33,420 bases of DNA from an uncultured Collinsella sp. GTDB taxonomy: Bacteria; Actinomycetota; Coriobacteriia; Coriobacteriales; Coriobacteriaceae. Location of the stretch: contig CABRHW010000023.1 in NCBI GenBank assembly GCA_902470765.1, forward strand, positions 1 to 33,420, given 5' to 3'. The notes beneath the pieces were generated by a model. The model made no database searches. It saw only the letters and a program-made list of their open reading frames with translations, and had not been told where the DNA came from. Positions 8,640 through 15,956 of this stretch are shown one piece after another (within the stretch, counting starts at the first letter, position 1; every line of letters begins with the position of its first letter). The position numbers and the translations under genes are program-made.

Positions 8640-9920
8640 TTACCGCTTTCCGGCACGTTCCAAATGATTGCGTCCAAACAGCAGCAACGCCGCGGGAACC
8701 GCCGTCACGACCATGCCCGCCCCTACGAGCGTCTGCTGCACGCCAAATGTCGCCGCCAGCCACGGTGCAACCGCCAGAGGGGCCACGCCAGCGAACATAT
8801 TGCCAAAGCCCATGACCGAATTGACACGGCCGAGCTGCTCGAGCGGAGCCGTCGTTTGCACAATGGTGTTGTGGAGCGGGTTGACGACACCCCAAGCTAT
8901 GCCCAGGGCGATCTGGCCGATGAGGGCCACGCCCACGTACGGTGTCCCCACATAGAGCAGACTTCCCAGGCCCACGGACATAAGCGCCACAAGCAGTGTT
9001 TTAAGGTTGACCAGGTGCGGCGGCAAGCGGAGCGCGAGCACGGCACCCAGCACCGCGCCCACGCCCGAGGCCGACGAGAGCCAGCCCATCCACTCAACGC
9101 CGACGCGTAGGACATCGCGATAGAAAAACGACTCGAGCGGATCGAAGGCTCCGTAGCCAAAGTTCGAAAGAAAAATGATGCAGAACAGCAGGGCGAGAAC
9201 GCTGTTGGTAAAGACCGTCTTGATGCTGGTCGCGAAGGTGACGCGGGAGGACGTGCTGGGGTTGGAGCTTCGTCCCGCACGCTCCCCTTCCTCTGCCGAA
9301 TCGGCATCCGCATGCCCGGCGACATGGCTGGTCTGCGGCCTAAAGCCCCAACCGACGACGAACGCCAGCACGGTAAAGAGCATCATGAGCACGAACACCG
9401 CACGCGACGACGCAGCTGCCGCGGCAAAGCCGCCCAGCGTGGGGCCAACGATGATACTCACGTTTGAAAACATGGCGATGGCGGAGTTGATGTCTTTGAG
9501 CTCGACGGGGTCGTTGGTGAGGTAGGCCGGATAGGACGTGGCAATGGGCTGAGCGAATCCCATCGTAAAGCCTAGGAACACCGCGCCGAGCAGGACGACG
9601 CCGGTCGCGCTACCAAAGGCGATGATTGCCGTGCCAGTTGCGAGAGCGCCGACGATGCTCAGCAAGAAATGGCGGCGCGGACCCCATGCGTCGAGCGCAG
9701 CACCGCCCGCAAAGGATCCCAGGATCACGAAAACGTTCATAAACAGGACGGCCAGCGATGTCGCGACGACCGAGGCATCGTCCGCATAGGTAAGCGTTCC
9801 GATGACGCCGATAAAGTAACTGGTCTGAAAGCCGGTGTAGATGAGAAAGCGCATCGCCACCAGGCGCTTGGCCTGAGTAGACAACGACGGTAGGGATTTT
9901 GAGAATAGCGAAAGGGACAT
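8640..9920 (-). CDS. Major facilitator superfamily exporter
   Basis: A 426-aa integral membrane protein with about twelve predicted transmembrane segments, resembling the MFS branch that includes macrolide (Mef-like) and enterobactin (EntS-like) exporters. The start at 9920 is chosen for the AAGGAG six to seven bases before it; a longer frame starts at 9938. A loop between segments 2 and 3 reads GGAALDAWGPRRHFLL, a degenerate form of the MFS motif A. A charged central loop (about 200-230) carries HADADSAEEGERAGRSS and splits the two six-helix halves. The leader contains a dyad, TTGCATACG (9934-9942) with CGTATGCAA (9988-9996), next to the ribosome binding site. Export is inferred from family resemblance; the substrate is unknown. 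Confidence 0.85.
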   Translation of the reverse strand: MSLSLFSKSLPSLSTQAKRLVAMRFLIYTGFQTSYFIGVIGTLTYADDASVVATSLAVLFMNVFVILGSFAGGAALDAWGPRRHFLLSIVGALATGTAIIAFGSATGVVLLGAVFLGFTMGFAQPIATSYPAYLTNDPVELKDINSAIAMFSNVSIIVGPTLGGFAAAAASSRAVFVLMMLFTVLAFVVGWGFRPQTSHVAGHADADSAEEGERAGRSSNPSTSSRVTFATSIKTVFTNSVLALLFCIIFLSNFGYGAFDPLESFFYRDVLRVGVEWMGWLSSASGVGAVLGAVLALRLPPHLVNLKTLLVALMSVGLGSLLYVGTPYVGVALIGQIALGIAWGVVNPLHNTIVQTTAPLEQLGRVNSVMGFGNMFAGVAPLAVAPWLAATFGVQQTLVGAGMVVTAVPAALLLFGRNHLERAGKR

Positions 9921-9933
9921 GGGTGCTCCTTGT

Positions 9934-9996
9934 TGCATACGAATACGGGCCGCGGGAATTGACCGCCGACCATCGACTCAATCTTTCCGTATGCAA
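9934..9996 (-). promoter_or_regulatory. Inverted repeat in the MFS gene leader
   Basis: TTGCATACG and its complement, 45 bp apart, flank a leader segment; the downstream arm ends directly before the AAGGAG ribosome binding site. It may form an RNA hairpin next to the translation start or be a spaced operator. No clear promoter was identified. Confidence 0.4.
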
Positions 9997-10092
9997 CGTT
10001 AAGGACGCATCGGGCCCCTTCTCTCCGTTTTTGCCAGCACGAACTACTTGGTAGATTTTAAGGCATGTCCCAAAGATCTACCAAAGCAAAAA

Positions 10093-10125
10093 CCACCACA
10101 AAGGTGCCTGGCCCCTTTGTGGTGG
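10093..10125 (-). terminator. Hairpin repeat CCACCACAAAGG, terminator-like
   Basis: Perfect 12-bp arms (10093-10104, 10114-10125) around the loop TGCCTGGCC. Minus-strand reading ends in GGTTTTTGC, a T run suited to stopping transcription of the moaC-mobB gene, whose stop codon is 79 bp before. The same sequence recurs after the response regulator gene at 23755. Confidence 0.75.
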
Positions 10126-10147
10126 AAATGACGTTTGCCCAGATAAA

Positions 10148-10182
10148 ACCTGCCAAAATAAACCTGTCCCTTTTTGGCAGGT
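10148..10182. repeat. Hairpin with ACCTGCCAAAA stem and CCTGTCCC loop
   Basis: Arms ACCTGCCAAAA (10148-10158) and TTTTGGCAGGT (10172-10182) enclose a 13-nt loop. The loop shares CCTGTCCC with the CCACCACAAAGG repeats although the stem differs. It lies 22 bp after the moaC-mobB stop and could be the first part of a double terminator. Confidence 0.65.
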
Positions 10183-10203
10183 CTATGTTATGGCGGCGCA
10201 GCG

Positions 10204-11511
10204 TCAAGCCTGAAGATGGTCTTGGATCAGGTCGCAGATGGCTCGGGCGTCGTTGATGTTGATGGCTCGGGTCGCAAAGCCGGCGTCGAAGGCCTGACGC
10301 GCCAGGGCCTCGTTGCAGGCAAGGGCCAGCGTGTGACCGTCGACCAGGTCAAGCGAACTCTTGCCGCGCAAGCGATCGACACCCGAGCGCGCGACGACGA
10401 TATTGTCGAAGCCCTCGGTCTTGTAGCCCTCGATAATCACCACGTCGACGTCGTTGTAGCGCGACAGCAGCTCGCGCGCGGGCATCTCGTCCTCCTCGCG
10501 CGTGTCGGCATACTCCGCCCAGCGTGTGGCGCAAATAAGGCCCACGTGCTTGGATCCGGCCTGGTGATGGCGCCAGGTGTCCTTGGCGGGCACATCGATA
10601 TCGAAGCCGTGATGTCCGTGATGTTTGAGCGAGCCCACGCGCAGACCGCGGCGGGTGAGCTCGGCGATAACCTTCTCGACGAGCGTAGTCTTGCCCGAGT
10701 TTTGGTAGCCGATAAACGCGATTGCAGGGACCGCCGGAGCGGGTGCCGCGGACGCAACGGCGGCGGACACGGTAACGGGCGCAGCGCCGTCGGCAGCAGC
10801 AGCCTCAACAGCAGCAGCCTGGCGCTCGGCACGATCCCACACGCCCGAACGGCCGCCCTCCTTGTGCAGCAGGCGAACATCGACGATCTCCATGCCGCGG
10901 TCGACCGCCTTGCACATGTCGTAGATGGTCAGGCATGCGGCACTCGCACCGGTCAGCGCCTCCATCTCGATGCCGGTTTTGCCCGTCACGCCAGTCGTGA
11001 CCAGCACATGAAAGCCAACCTGTCCGTCCGCACGCGCCGGCGCCCAACCCTCGGGCACATCCTGGACAGGCGTTCCCGCCGCCGCAATGGGCTCGATATC
11101 GCACTTGCTCTTGGTGATGAGCAGCGGATGGCACATGGGAATGATGTCACTCGTGCGTTTGATGGCCATAATGCCTGCCACGCGCGCGCAGGCAAGCACG
11201 TCGCCCTTTTTGGCGCGGTCCTGCAGCACCATGGCTTGCGTCTGGGGATGCATGAGGATGGTGCCTTCGGCGATGGCGATGCGGTGGGTCTCGGCCTTGT
11301 CGGACACGTCGACCATGCGTACCTCGCCCTTGGCGTCCACGTGCGTCAGCTCGTCGCGACGGGCGTCACGGGCGGGCTCGGTGGCAGCGCTGGCAGTCGG
11401 CTGCGCGGACGCGTCGGCGTTGTCAACATTCGCCGCAGCCGTGGCTTTGTGGGCAGACATCGCGGCCCTGCGAGCGGCCTTGGTGGCATCGGCGTACCTG
11501 CTCTTGGCCAT
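10204..11511 (-). CDS. moaC-mobB: MoaC-MobB fusion, molybdenum cofactor synthesis
   Basis: A 435-aa two-domain cytoplasmic protein. Residues about 55-225 are MoaC, which with MoaA turns GTP into cyclic pyranopterin monophosphate: RMVDVSDK, GIMAIKRTSDIIPMCHPL, EALTGASAACLTIYDMCKA and LLHKEGGRSG are all present. An Ala/Val/Pro linker (about 226-262) leads to MobB, a GTP-binding protein for nucleotide attachment to molybdopterin, with Walker A GYQNSGKTT and DVVIIEGYKTEGFDNIVV. The ATG at 11511 is 4 bp after the TGA of moaA, and its GGAGG lies within the end of moaA, so the two are translationally coupled. The first 50 residues are Ala-rich and not part of MoaC. No mogA, moeA or moaD is in the window. 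Confidence 0.93.
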   Translation of the reverse strand: MAKSRYADATKAARRAAMSAHKATAAANVDNADASAQPTASAATEPARDARRDELTHVDAKGEVRMVDVSDKAETHRIAIAEGTILMHPQTQAMVLQDRAKKGDVLACARVAGIMAIKRTSDIIPMCHPLLITKSKCDIEPIAAAGTPVQDVPEGWAPARADGQVGFHVLVTTGVTGKTGIEMEALTGASAACLTIYDMCKAVDRGMEIVDVRLLHKEGGRSGVWDRAERQAAAVEAAAADGAAPVTVSAAVASAAPAPAVPAIAFIGYQNSGKTTLVEKVIAELTRRGLRVGSLKHHGHHGFDIDVPAKDTWRHHQAGSKHVGLICATRWAEYADTREEDEMPARELLSRYNDVDVVIIEGYKTEGFDNIVVARSGVDRLRGKSSLDLVDGHTLALACNEALARQAFDAGFATRAININDARAICDLIQDHLQA

Positions 11512-11515
11512 ATGA

Positions 11516-12571
11516 TCATCCTCCGATTTGGGACATAAATCGTTGCGTGCCCTCAATTATCGCGTGTTCCTGCGGTTTGTGGGCCACGGCATCGCGCCAA
11601 ATCGAAAGCACCTGCATATCATCACCACGACGCAGTGCCTCGCGAACCGAATACTCGGCATCACTGAACAGGCAGGGACGCACGCTGCCGTCCGCCGTTA
11701 GGCGCAGACGGTTGCAGCTCGCGCAAAAATGGTTGGACATGGCGCTAATGAAGCCGACCGTACCCGCCGCGTCCGGGAAGCGCCAGTATCGTGCGGGACC
11801 GGCACCGGCAGGAGCATCGTTGATGTCGAGCGGCTCAAGCTCGCCCAGGCCCACCGCAGCGGCGCCGGCATTAATGCGCGCCCGCAGCTCGTCACTCGGC
11901 ACGGTATCGCTCGCGTCCCACAACTCGGGATTGAGCGTGGGCGCGTGCGGGTCCACAGCGCAATGCGAGCTCGTGTGCTCGTCGCCGATAGGCATGTATT
12001 CGATAAAGCGCAGGTGAATGGGGCGGTCGACCGTGAGCCGCGCGAGGGCCGCCACGTCCTGGTTGAGGCGGCGGACCACCACACAGTTGACCTTAACCGG
12101 CTCAAAGCCCCAGGCCAGCGCCGCGTCGATGCCAGCCATGGTCTGCTCGAGTCGGCCCAGGCGCGTAATCTTTCCAAAGAGCGTAGGGTCGAGTGTGTCG
12201 AGCGAGATGTTGACGCGGTTAAGCCCGGCATCTTTGAGCTGCGGTGCCAGCTTGGGCAGCAGGGCGCCGTTGGTGGTGAGCGAGATGTCCTCGATCTGCG
12301 GGGTCGCACGGATGTCGCGAATGAGCGGGATAATGCGGCGGCTGACCAGTGGCTCGCCACCCGTCAGGCGTACGCGACGAATGCCCTCCCCCGCCACCAG
12401 ACGCACAAAGCGGGCGATTTCCTCGGCGCTGAGCAGCTCGTCATGCGCGCGCGGCGCTACGCCGTCGGCAGGCATGCAGTAAATGCAGCGGAAATTGCAC
12501 TTGTCAGTAACGGCAATGCGCAGATAGTTGATATCGCGGCCAAAACCGTCATGTTGCGCGCGCTCGTCCAC
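11516..12571 (-). CDS. moaA: GTP 3',8-cyclase, radical SAM enzyme of molybdenum cofactor synthesis
   Basis: A 351-aa enzyme that starts molybdopterin synthesis from GTP. The radical SAM cluster motif CNFRCIYC is near residue 26, TGGEPL follows, and the second iron-sulphur site is seen in FCASCNRLRLTADGSVRPCLF near residue 280. The protein ends in Gly-Gly, as active MoaA proteins do. Translation starts at a GTG (12571) preceded by GGGGAGGG. An insert at about 195-225 (TSSHCAVDPHAPTLNPEL) is longer than in typical MoaA. The gene leads the moaA/moaC-mobB operon. Confidence 0.95.
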   Translation of the reverse strand: MDERAQHDGFGRDINYLRIAVTDKCNFRCIYCMPADGVAPRAHDELLSAEEIARFVRLVAGEGIRRVRLTGGEPLVSRRIIPLIRDIRATPQIEDISLTTNGALLPKLAPQLKDAGLNRVNISLDTLDPTLFGKITRLGRLEQTMAGIDAALAWGFEPVKVNCVVVRRLNQDVAALARLTVDRPIHLRFIEYMPIGDEHTSSHCAVDPHAPTLNPELWDASDTVPSDELRARINAGAAAVGLGELEPLDINDAPAGAGPARYWRFPDAAGTVGFISAMSNHFCASCNRLRLTADGSVRPCLFSDAEYSVREALRRGDDMQVLSIWRDAVAHKPQEHAIIEGTQRFMSQIGG

Positions 12572-12702
12572 GAAACCCTCCCCTCGCGCAGGCCATTATT
12601 CTTCAGGGAATATAGTACCGCACACGGGAACCGGGTCGACACGCGTACGACAGGACAGGCCATTCGAGCAAGAAGGGCTTCCCGAGCCCATCCTCAGCAT
12701 TC

Positions 12703-12767
12703 AAACCGTCCCAACATTCGATGCTTTTTCTCAAAATCGAGAAAAACGTCGAATGCTGGGACGGTTT
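12703..12767. repeat. Long inverted repeat, copy B (AAACCGTCCCAACATTCGA)
   Basis: Arms at 12703-12721 and 12749-12767 pair with one mismatch. Compared with copies A and C, both arms changed together (CATCAC to CGTCCC on one side, GTGATG to GGGACG on the other), so pairing is kept. The loop has its own stem, TTTTTCTC with GAGAAAAA. It lies 37 bp after the stop of the DUF559-like gene. Confidence 0.85.
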
Positions 12768-12804
12768 AGGTGTTCGCAGAGTTCGAAAGACGAGCTAGAC
12801 GCCC

Positions 12805-13842
12805 CTAGAGGCCGCCGTTCCAGTGCCGAATCACGAATTCCCGCAGGTCATTCTGACGTTTCTGGAACGCTTCGCTTCGGTCGCACTTAAGGCCCATAGC
12901 GAGCGCGATGGCATTCATCGCCCGATGCAATTGCAGTTGATGGGCAAACTGAGTCCCGGTGAGGACGATCATTCTAAAGCCCAGCGCGCTCAGCACGGTC
13001 ATACGCTCCGCATCCGACGCGCTGCGCTGCTTATCAAGATGGTCCGAACCGTTGTATTCAATCCCCGTACCACTCGCAGGCGCATATACGTCGATCTCGA
13101 AATACCCGGCCTTTGCGAGATACTTGAACTCGTTGGGAACATCGACCCGATGGTTGAGCTCGATCTTGGCGTATCCCAGCCCGCCCTGGGAACGTTTTGC
13201 TACGACCATGATTGCGGTGGCCGTCTCCATGGGCGACCGCGCGCCATCGTGTACGCGCTTGAGCACGGCGGCCGCACGTATAGTCCCCTGACGAGATCGG
13301 TTCTCATTGCAATAGGCAATCAAGTCGGCAACGGTATACCTCTGCCCCATCTCGACATAATCGTCCGTCGACAGATGATTCAAATGGTATCGGGCGCAGA
13401 TTTCATACCCATATTCCAGCTGCTCGGGCTCACTCATCCACGAACCCGCTTGGACAAAGCACATGGCCTCATCAACCACCAGAAGGCCCTCCGCCATCTC
13501 GATAAGATGGCCTGGAGGTACCGGCGCCCCAAACACGTGGCACCTAAATCCAGCCGGTGTCGAGCGCTCAAAATCGAAGTTGACGAGTGTGTCGATATGA
13601 TCGAGCTCTTCTCGTGGAATACCAAGCGAAACCAGATAGTCGGCAACGATCCCAACTGCCGTTGAAGCCCTCAGCCCCTTGGCATCGAGCCCCAATTTGG
13701 GCAGGCCCGCAGTCGGCTCCGCCTCGTTAGCAAGCGATTCCTCATCGTATAGGCTGCTCGCTCGCGAGAGCGGCTCGGACGGGCGCGCCACGTTGTGGTA
13801 CAGCCAGACAGTCTTATGGGACAGGACGATCGGCAGGTCCAT
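12805..13842 (-). CDS. Orphan protein with DUF559/Vsr-like C-terminal domain
   Basis: A 345-aa soluble protein; the ATG at 13842 is preceded by TTGGAGGG. The C-terminal third contains EIDVYAP, GIEYNGSDH and then ERMTVLSALGFRMIVLTG. This layout is typical of DUF559 and Vsr-like nuclease folds (acidic residue, E-x-Y/N, later basic and hydrophobic strand). The expected Lys of PD-(D/E)xK is not obvious, so activity is uncertain. The N-terminal two thirds (VLSHKTVWLYHN, GAPVPPGH, YTVADLIAYC) resemble the AbiEi-like orphan proteins of Actinobacteria, but I cannot assign a family. It stands alone with hairpin repeats on both sides and no toxin or methylase partner. Confidence 0.7.
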   Translation of the reverse strand: MDLPIVLSHKTVWLYHNVARPSEPLSRASSLYDEESLANEAEPTAGLPKLGLDAKGLRASTAVGIVADYLVSLGIPREELDHIDTLVNFDFERSTPAGFRCHVFGAPVPPGHLIEMAEGLLVVDEAMCFVQAGSWMSEPEQLEYGYEICARYHLNHLSTDDYVEMGQRYTVADLIAYCNENRSRQGTIRAAAVLKRVHDGARSPMETATAIMVVAKRSQGGLGYAKIELNHRVDVPNEFKYLAKAGYFEIDVYAPASGTGIEYNGSDHLDKQRSASDAERMTVLSALGFRMIVLTGTQFAHQLQLHRAMNAIALAMGLKCDRSEAFQKRQNDLREFVIRHWNGGL

Positions 13843-13943
13843 GAGCCCTCCAATGGAGTCGGATAACCAACCTTATTCCCCTGCCCACGGGTCCGCACAC
13901 CTTCGCGCGCAAGAAAGCGATTCCACCCGATCGAGTGGTAGAA

Positions 13944-14008
13944 AAACCATCACAACATTCGATGCTTTTTCCGATTTTGGCGAAAAACGTCGAATGTTGT
14001 GATGGTTT
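13944..14008. repeat. Long inverted repeat, copy C (AAACCATCACAACATTCGA)
   Basis: Perfect 19-bp arms at 13944-13962 and 13990-14008, identical to those of copy A, around a different 27-nt loop with inner pairing TTTTTC/GAAAAA. It follows the stop codon of the downstream ABC gene by 49 bp. It is oriented like copy B and opposite to copy A. Confidence 0.85.
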
Positions 14009-14057
14009 GAGGCGAGGTGAGGGGCACGGAGAGGTCAAAGCATCGTGCTCGAACGGG

Positions 14058-15956
14058 TTAATCCAACTCTTTTAAGCCATGCGCCAGCTGCCAGTACTCG
14101 CCGTGCTGGGCGAGCAGCTCTTCGTGGGTGCCGCGTTCGATGATGCGGCCGTGTTCGAGGACCATGATGGCGTCGGCGTCGCGGACGGTGGACAGGCGAT
14201 GCGCGATCATAAACGTGGTGCGGCCGCGCATGATGCGGTCCATACCGCGCTCGATAAGCTTTTCGGTACGCGTGTCGATACTCGAAGTGGCCTCGTCCAG
14301 GATGAGCACCGGCGGATCGGCAACGGCCACGCGCGCGATGGCGAGCAGCTGGCGCTGGCCCTGCGACAGGTTGGCACCGTCCGCGGTCACGAGCGTGTCA
14401 TAGCCCTGCGGCAGGCGGCGAATAAACGAGTCGGCGCAGGCCGCCTCGGCAGCGGCGCGCACCTCCTCGTCGGTCGCGTCGAGCTTGCCAAAGCGGATGT
14501 TCTGCGCAATGGTGCCGCTAAATAGGTGCGTGTCCTGCAGCACAATGCCGAGCGACCCGCGCAGGCTGGCCTTGGCAATGTGCTTGACGTCGATGCCGTC
14601 GTACGTGATCTCGCCGTCATCGACCTCGTAGAAGCGGTTGATGAGGTTAGTGATGGTCGTCTTTCCGGCGCCCGTCGAGCCCACAAACGCGATCTTTTGC
14701 CCCGGCTTGGCAAACAGGTTGAGGTCCGTGAGCACACGGGTGCCCGGCACGTAGGAAAAGTCCACGGCATGGAAGCGCACGTCGCCGGCAAGCGGGACCA
14801 AGCCGCACGTGAGCTCGGTACCGTCGGCAGCCACCGCGCGGCCCGACCCATCAACGGCAGCCACATCATGCAGGTGCCCGTACGAGCCCACGCCCTGGCC
14901 CTCGGGAATCTTCCACGCCCACGCGGCATCGCCCGTCTGCACCAGCTCCACGCAGCCCTCGTCAACCTCGGGCTTAAGATCCATGGCAGCAAACAGGCGC
15001 TCGGCACCGGCCAACGCGTTGAGCAAGAAGTTGCCCAGCTGCGTGAACTGGTTGATGGGCATGGCAGCCTGGCGTACAAAGACCAGGTAACTTGCAAGCG
15101 CGCCCACGTCGGCGAGCCCCTTGATGCAGAGTATGCCGCCTGCCACCGCAACGATCGCATAATTGACGTAGCCAATCACGACGGTCATGGGCACCATGGA
15201 GTTGGCATAGCTCACAGCGGCGGTGCCGGTGCGGCGAAGCTCGTCGTTGCGGCAGGTGAAACCGGCGACATTCGCCGCCTCGTGATTAAAGACCTTGATG
15301 ACCTTTTGGCCCGAGACCATCTCTTCGATATATCCGTCCAGGTCGCCAAGCGATGCCTGCTGGGCGGCAAAGAAGCGCTTAGAGCGCGCGCCCGAGTAGC
15401 GCGCATACAGCACAATGGCCGCATCGCACACGAGCGTGATAATCGTGAGCTGCCAGTTAAGGATGATGAGCATGGCCGTGGTGCCCACAACCTGAATGGC
15501 GGCCTGAATCACGTTGGCAAAGCTGTTGTTGAGCGCCTCGGAGACGGTGTCAACGTCGTTGGTGAAAAAGCTCATGATGTCGCCCGAGCGCGTGCTGTCG
15601 AAGTAGCTCAGCGACAGCATCTGGATGTGCGCGAACAGGTCGCGGCGAATATCGGACACCACGCGTTGGGCCGCGCGCACCATGATCTGTGAGTAGCCCA
15701 GGGCCGAGAGCACGCCCGCGGCGTAGATGATCGCCGTCAGGATAACCTGTTTGGCGAGCAGTTCCTCCCCGCCCGTGGCCAAACCGTTAACGATGGGGCG
15801 CACCATGTAGGTGCCGGCGAGGCTCGCGATGGCGGCGACGGAGGCGAGCACGCCCACCGCGAGCAACGAGAACTTGGCATGCCCCATGTAGGAGAGCAGG
15901 CGGCGCACCGTGCGCTTGAGGTCGGCCGGGCGTGCTTGGGCTGCGGTCTTAGGCAT
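14058..15956 (-). CDS. ABC exporter half-transporter, canonical ATPase subunit
   Basis: A 632-aa membrane protein fusing six transmembrane helices (about 30-320) to an ABC ATPase. The ATG at 15956 overlaps the TAA of the upstream ABC gene by 8 bp (ATGCCTAA); the much longer open frame upstream is a shadow of that gene. The nucleotide domain has Walker A GSTGAGKTT, signature LSQGQRQ, Walker B VLILDEATSSID with the catalytic Glu, and the switch His in MIAHRLSTV. An insert of about 60 residues (ELVQTGDAAWAWKIPEGQ...) lies between the membrane and ATPase domains. It pairs with the upstream gene product as a heterodimeric exporter. Drug or lipid export is likely from the family; the substrate is unknown. 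Confidence 0.92.
   Translation of the reverse strand: MPKTAAQARPADLKRTVRRLLSYMGHAKFSLLAVGVLASVAAIASLAGTYMVRPIVNGLATGGEELLAKQVILTAIIYAAGVLSALGYSQIMVRAAQRVVSDIRRDLFAHIQMLSLSYFDSTRSGDIMSFFTNDVDTVSEALNNSFANVIQAAIQVVGTTAMLIILNWQLTIITLVCDAAIVLYARYSGARSKRFFAAQQASLGDLDGYIEEMVSGQKVIKVFNHEAANVAGFTCRNDELRRTGTAAVSYANSMVPMTVVIGYVNYAIVAVAGGILCIKGLADVGALASYLVFVRQAAMPINQFTQLGNFLLNALAGAERLFAAMDLKPEVDEGCVELVQTGDAAWAWKIPEGQGVGSYGHLHDVAAVDGSGRAVAADGTELTCGLVPLAGDVRFHAVDFSYVPGTRVLTDLNLFAKPGQKIAFVGSTGAGKTTITNLINRFYEVDDGEITYDGIDVKHIAKASLRGSLGIVLQDTHLFSGTIAQNIRFGKLDATDEEVRAAAEAACADSFIRRLPQGYDTLVTADGANLSQGQRQLLAIARVAVADPPVLILDEATSSIDTRTEKLIERGMDRIMRGRTTFMIAHRLSTVRDADAIMVLEHGRIIERGTHEELLAQHGEYWQLAHGLKELD

Noticed and set aside
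12805..13842. AbiEi-type antitoxin or restriction enzyme
   Set aside because: No AbiEii-like toxin or methylase is adjacent; similarity is too vague to call a defence system.
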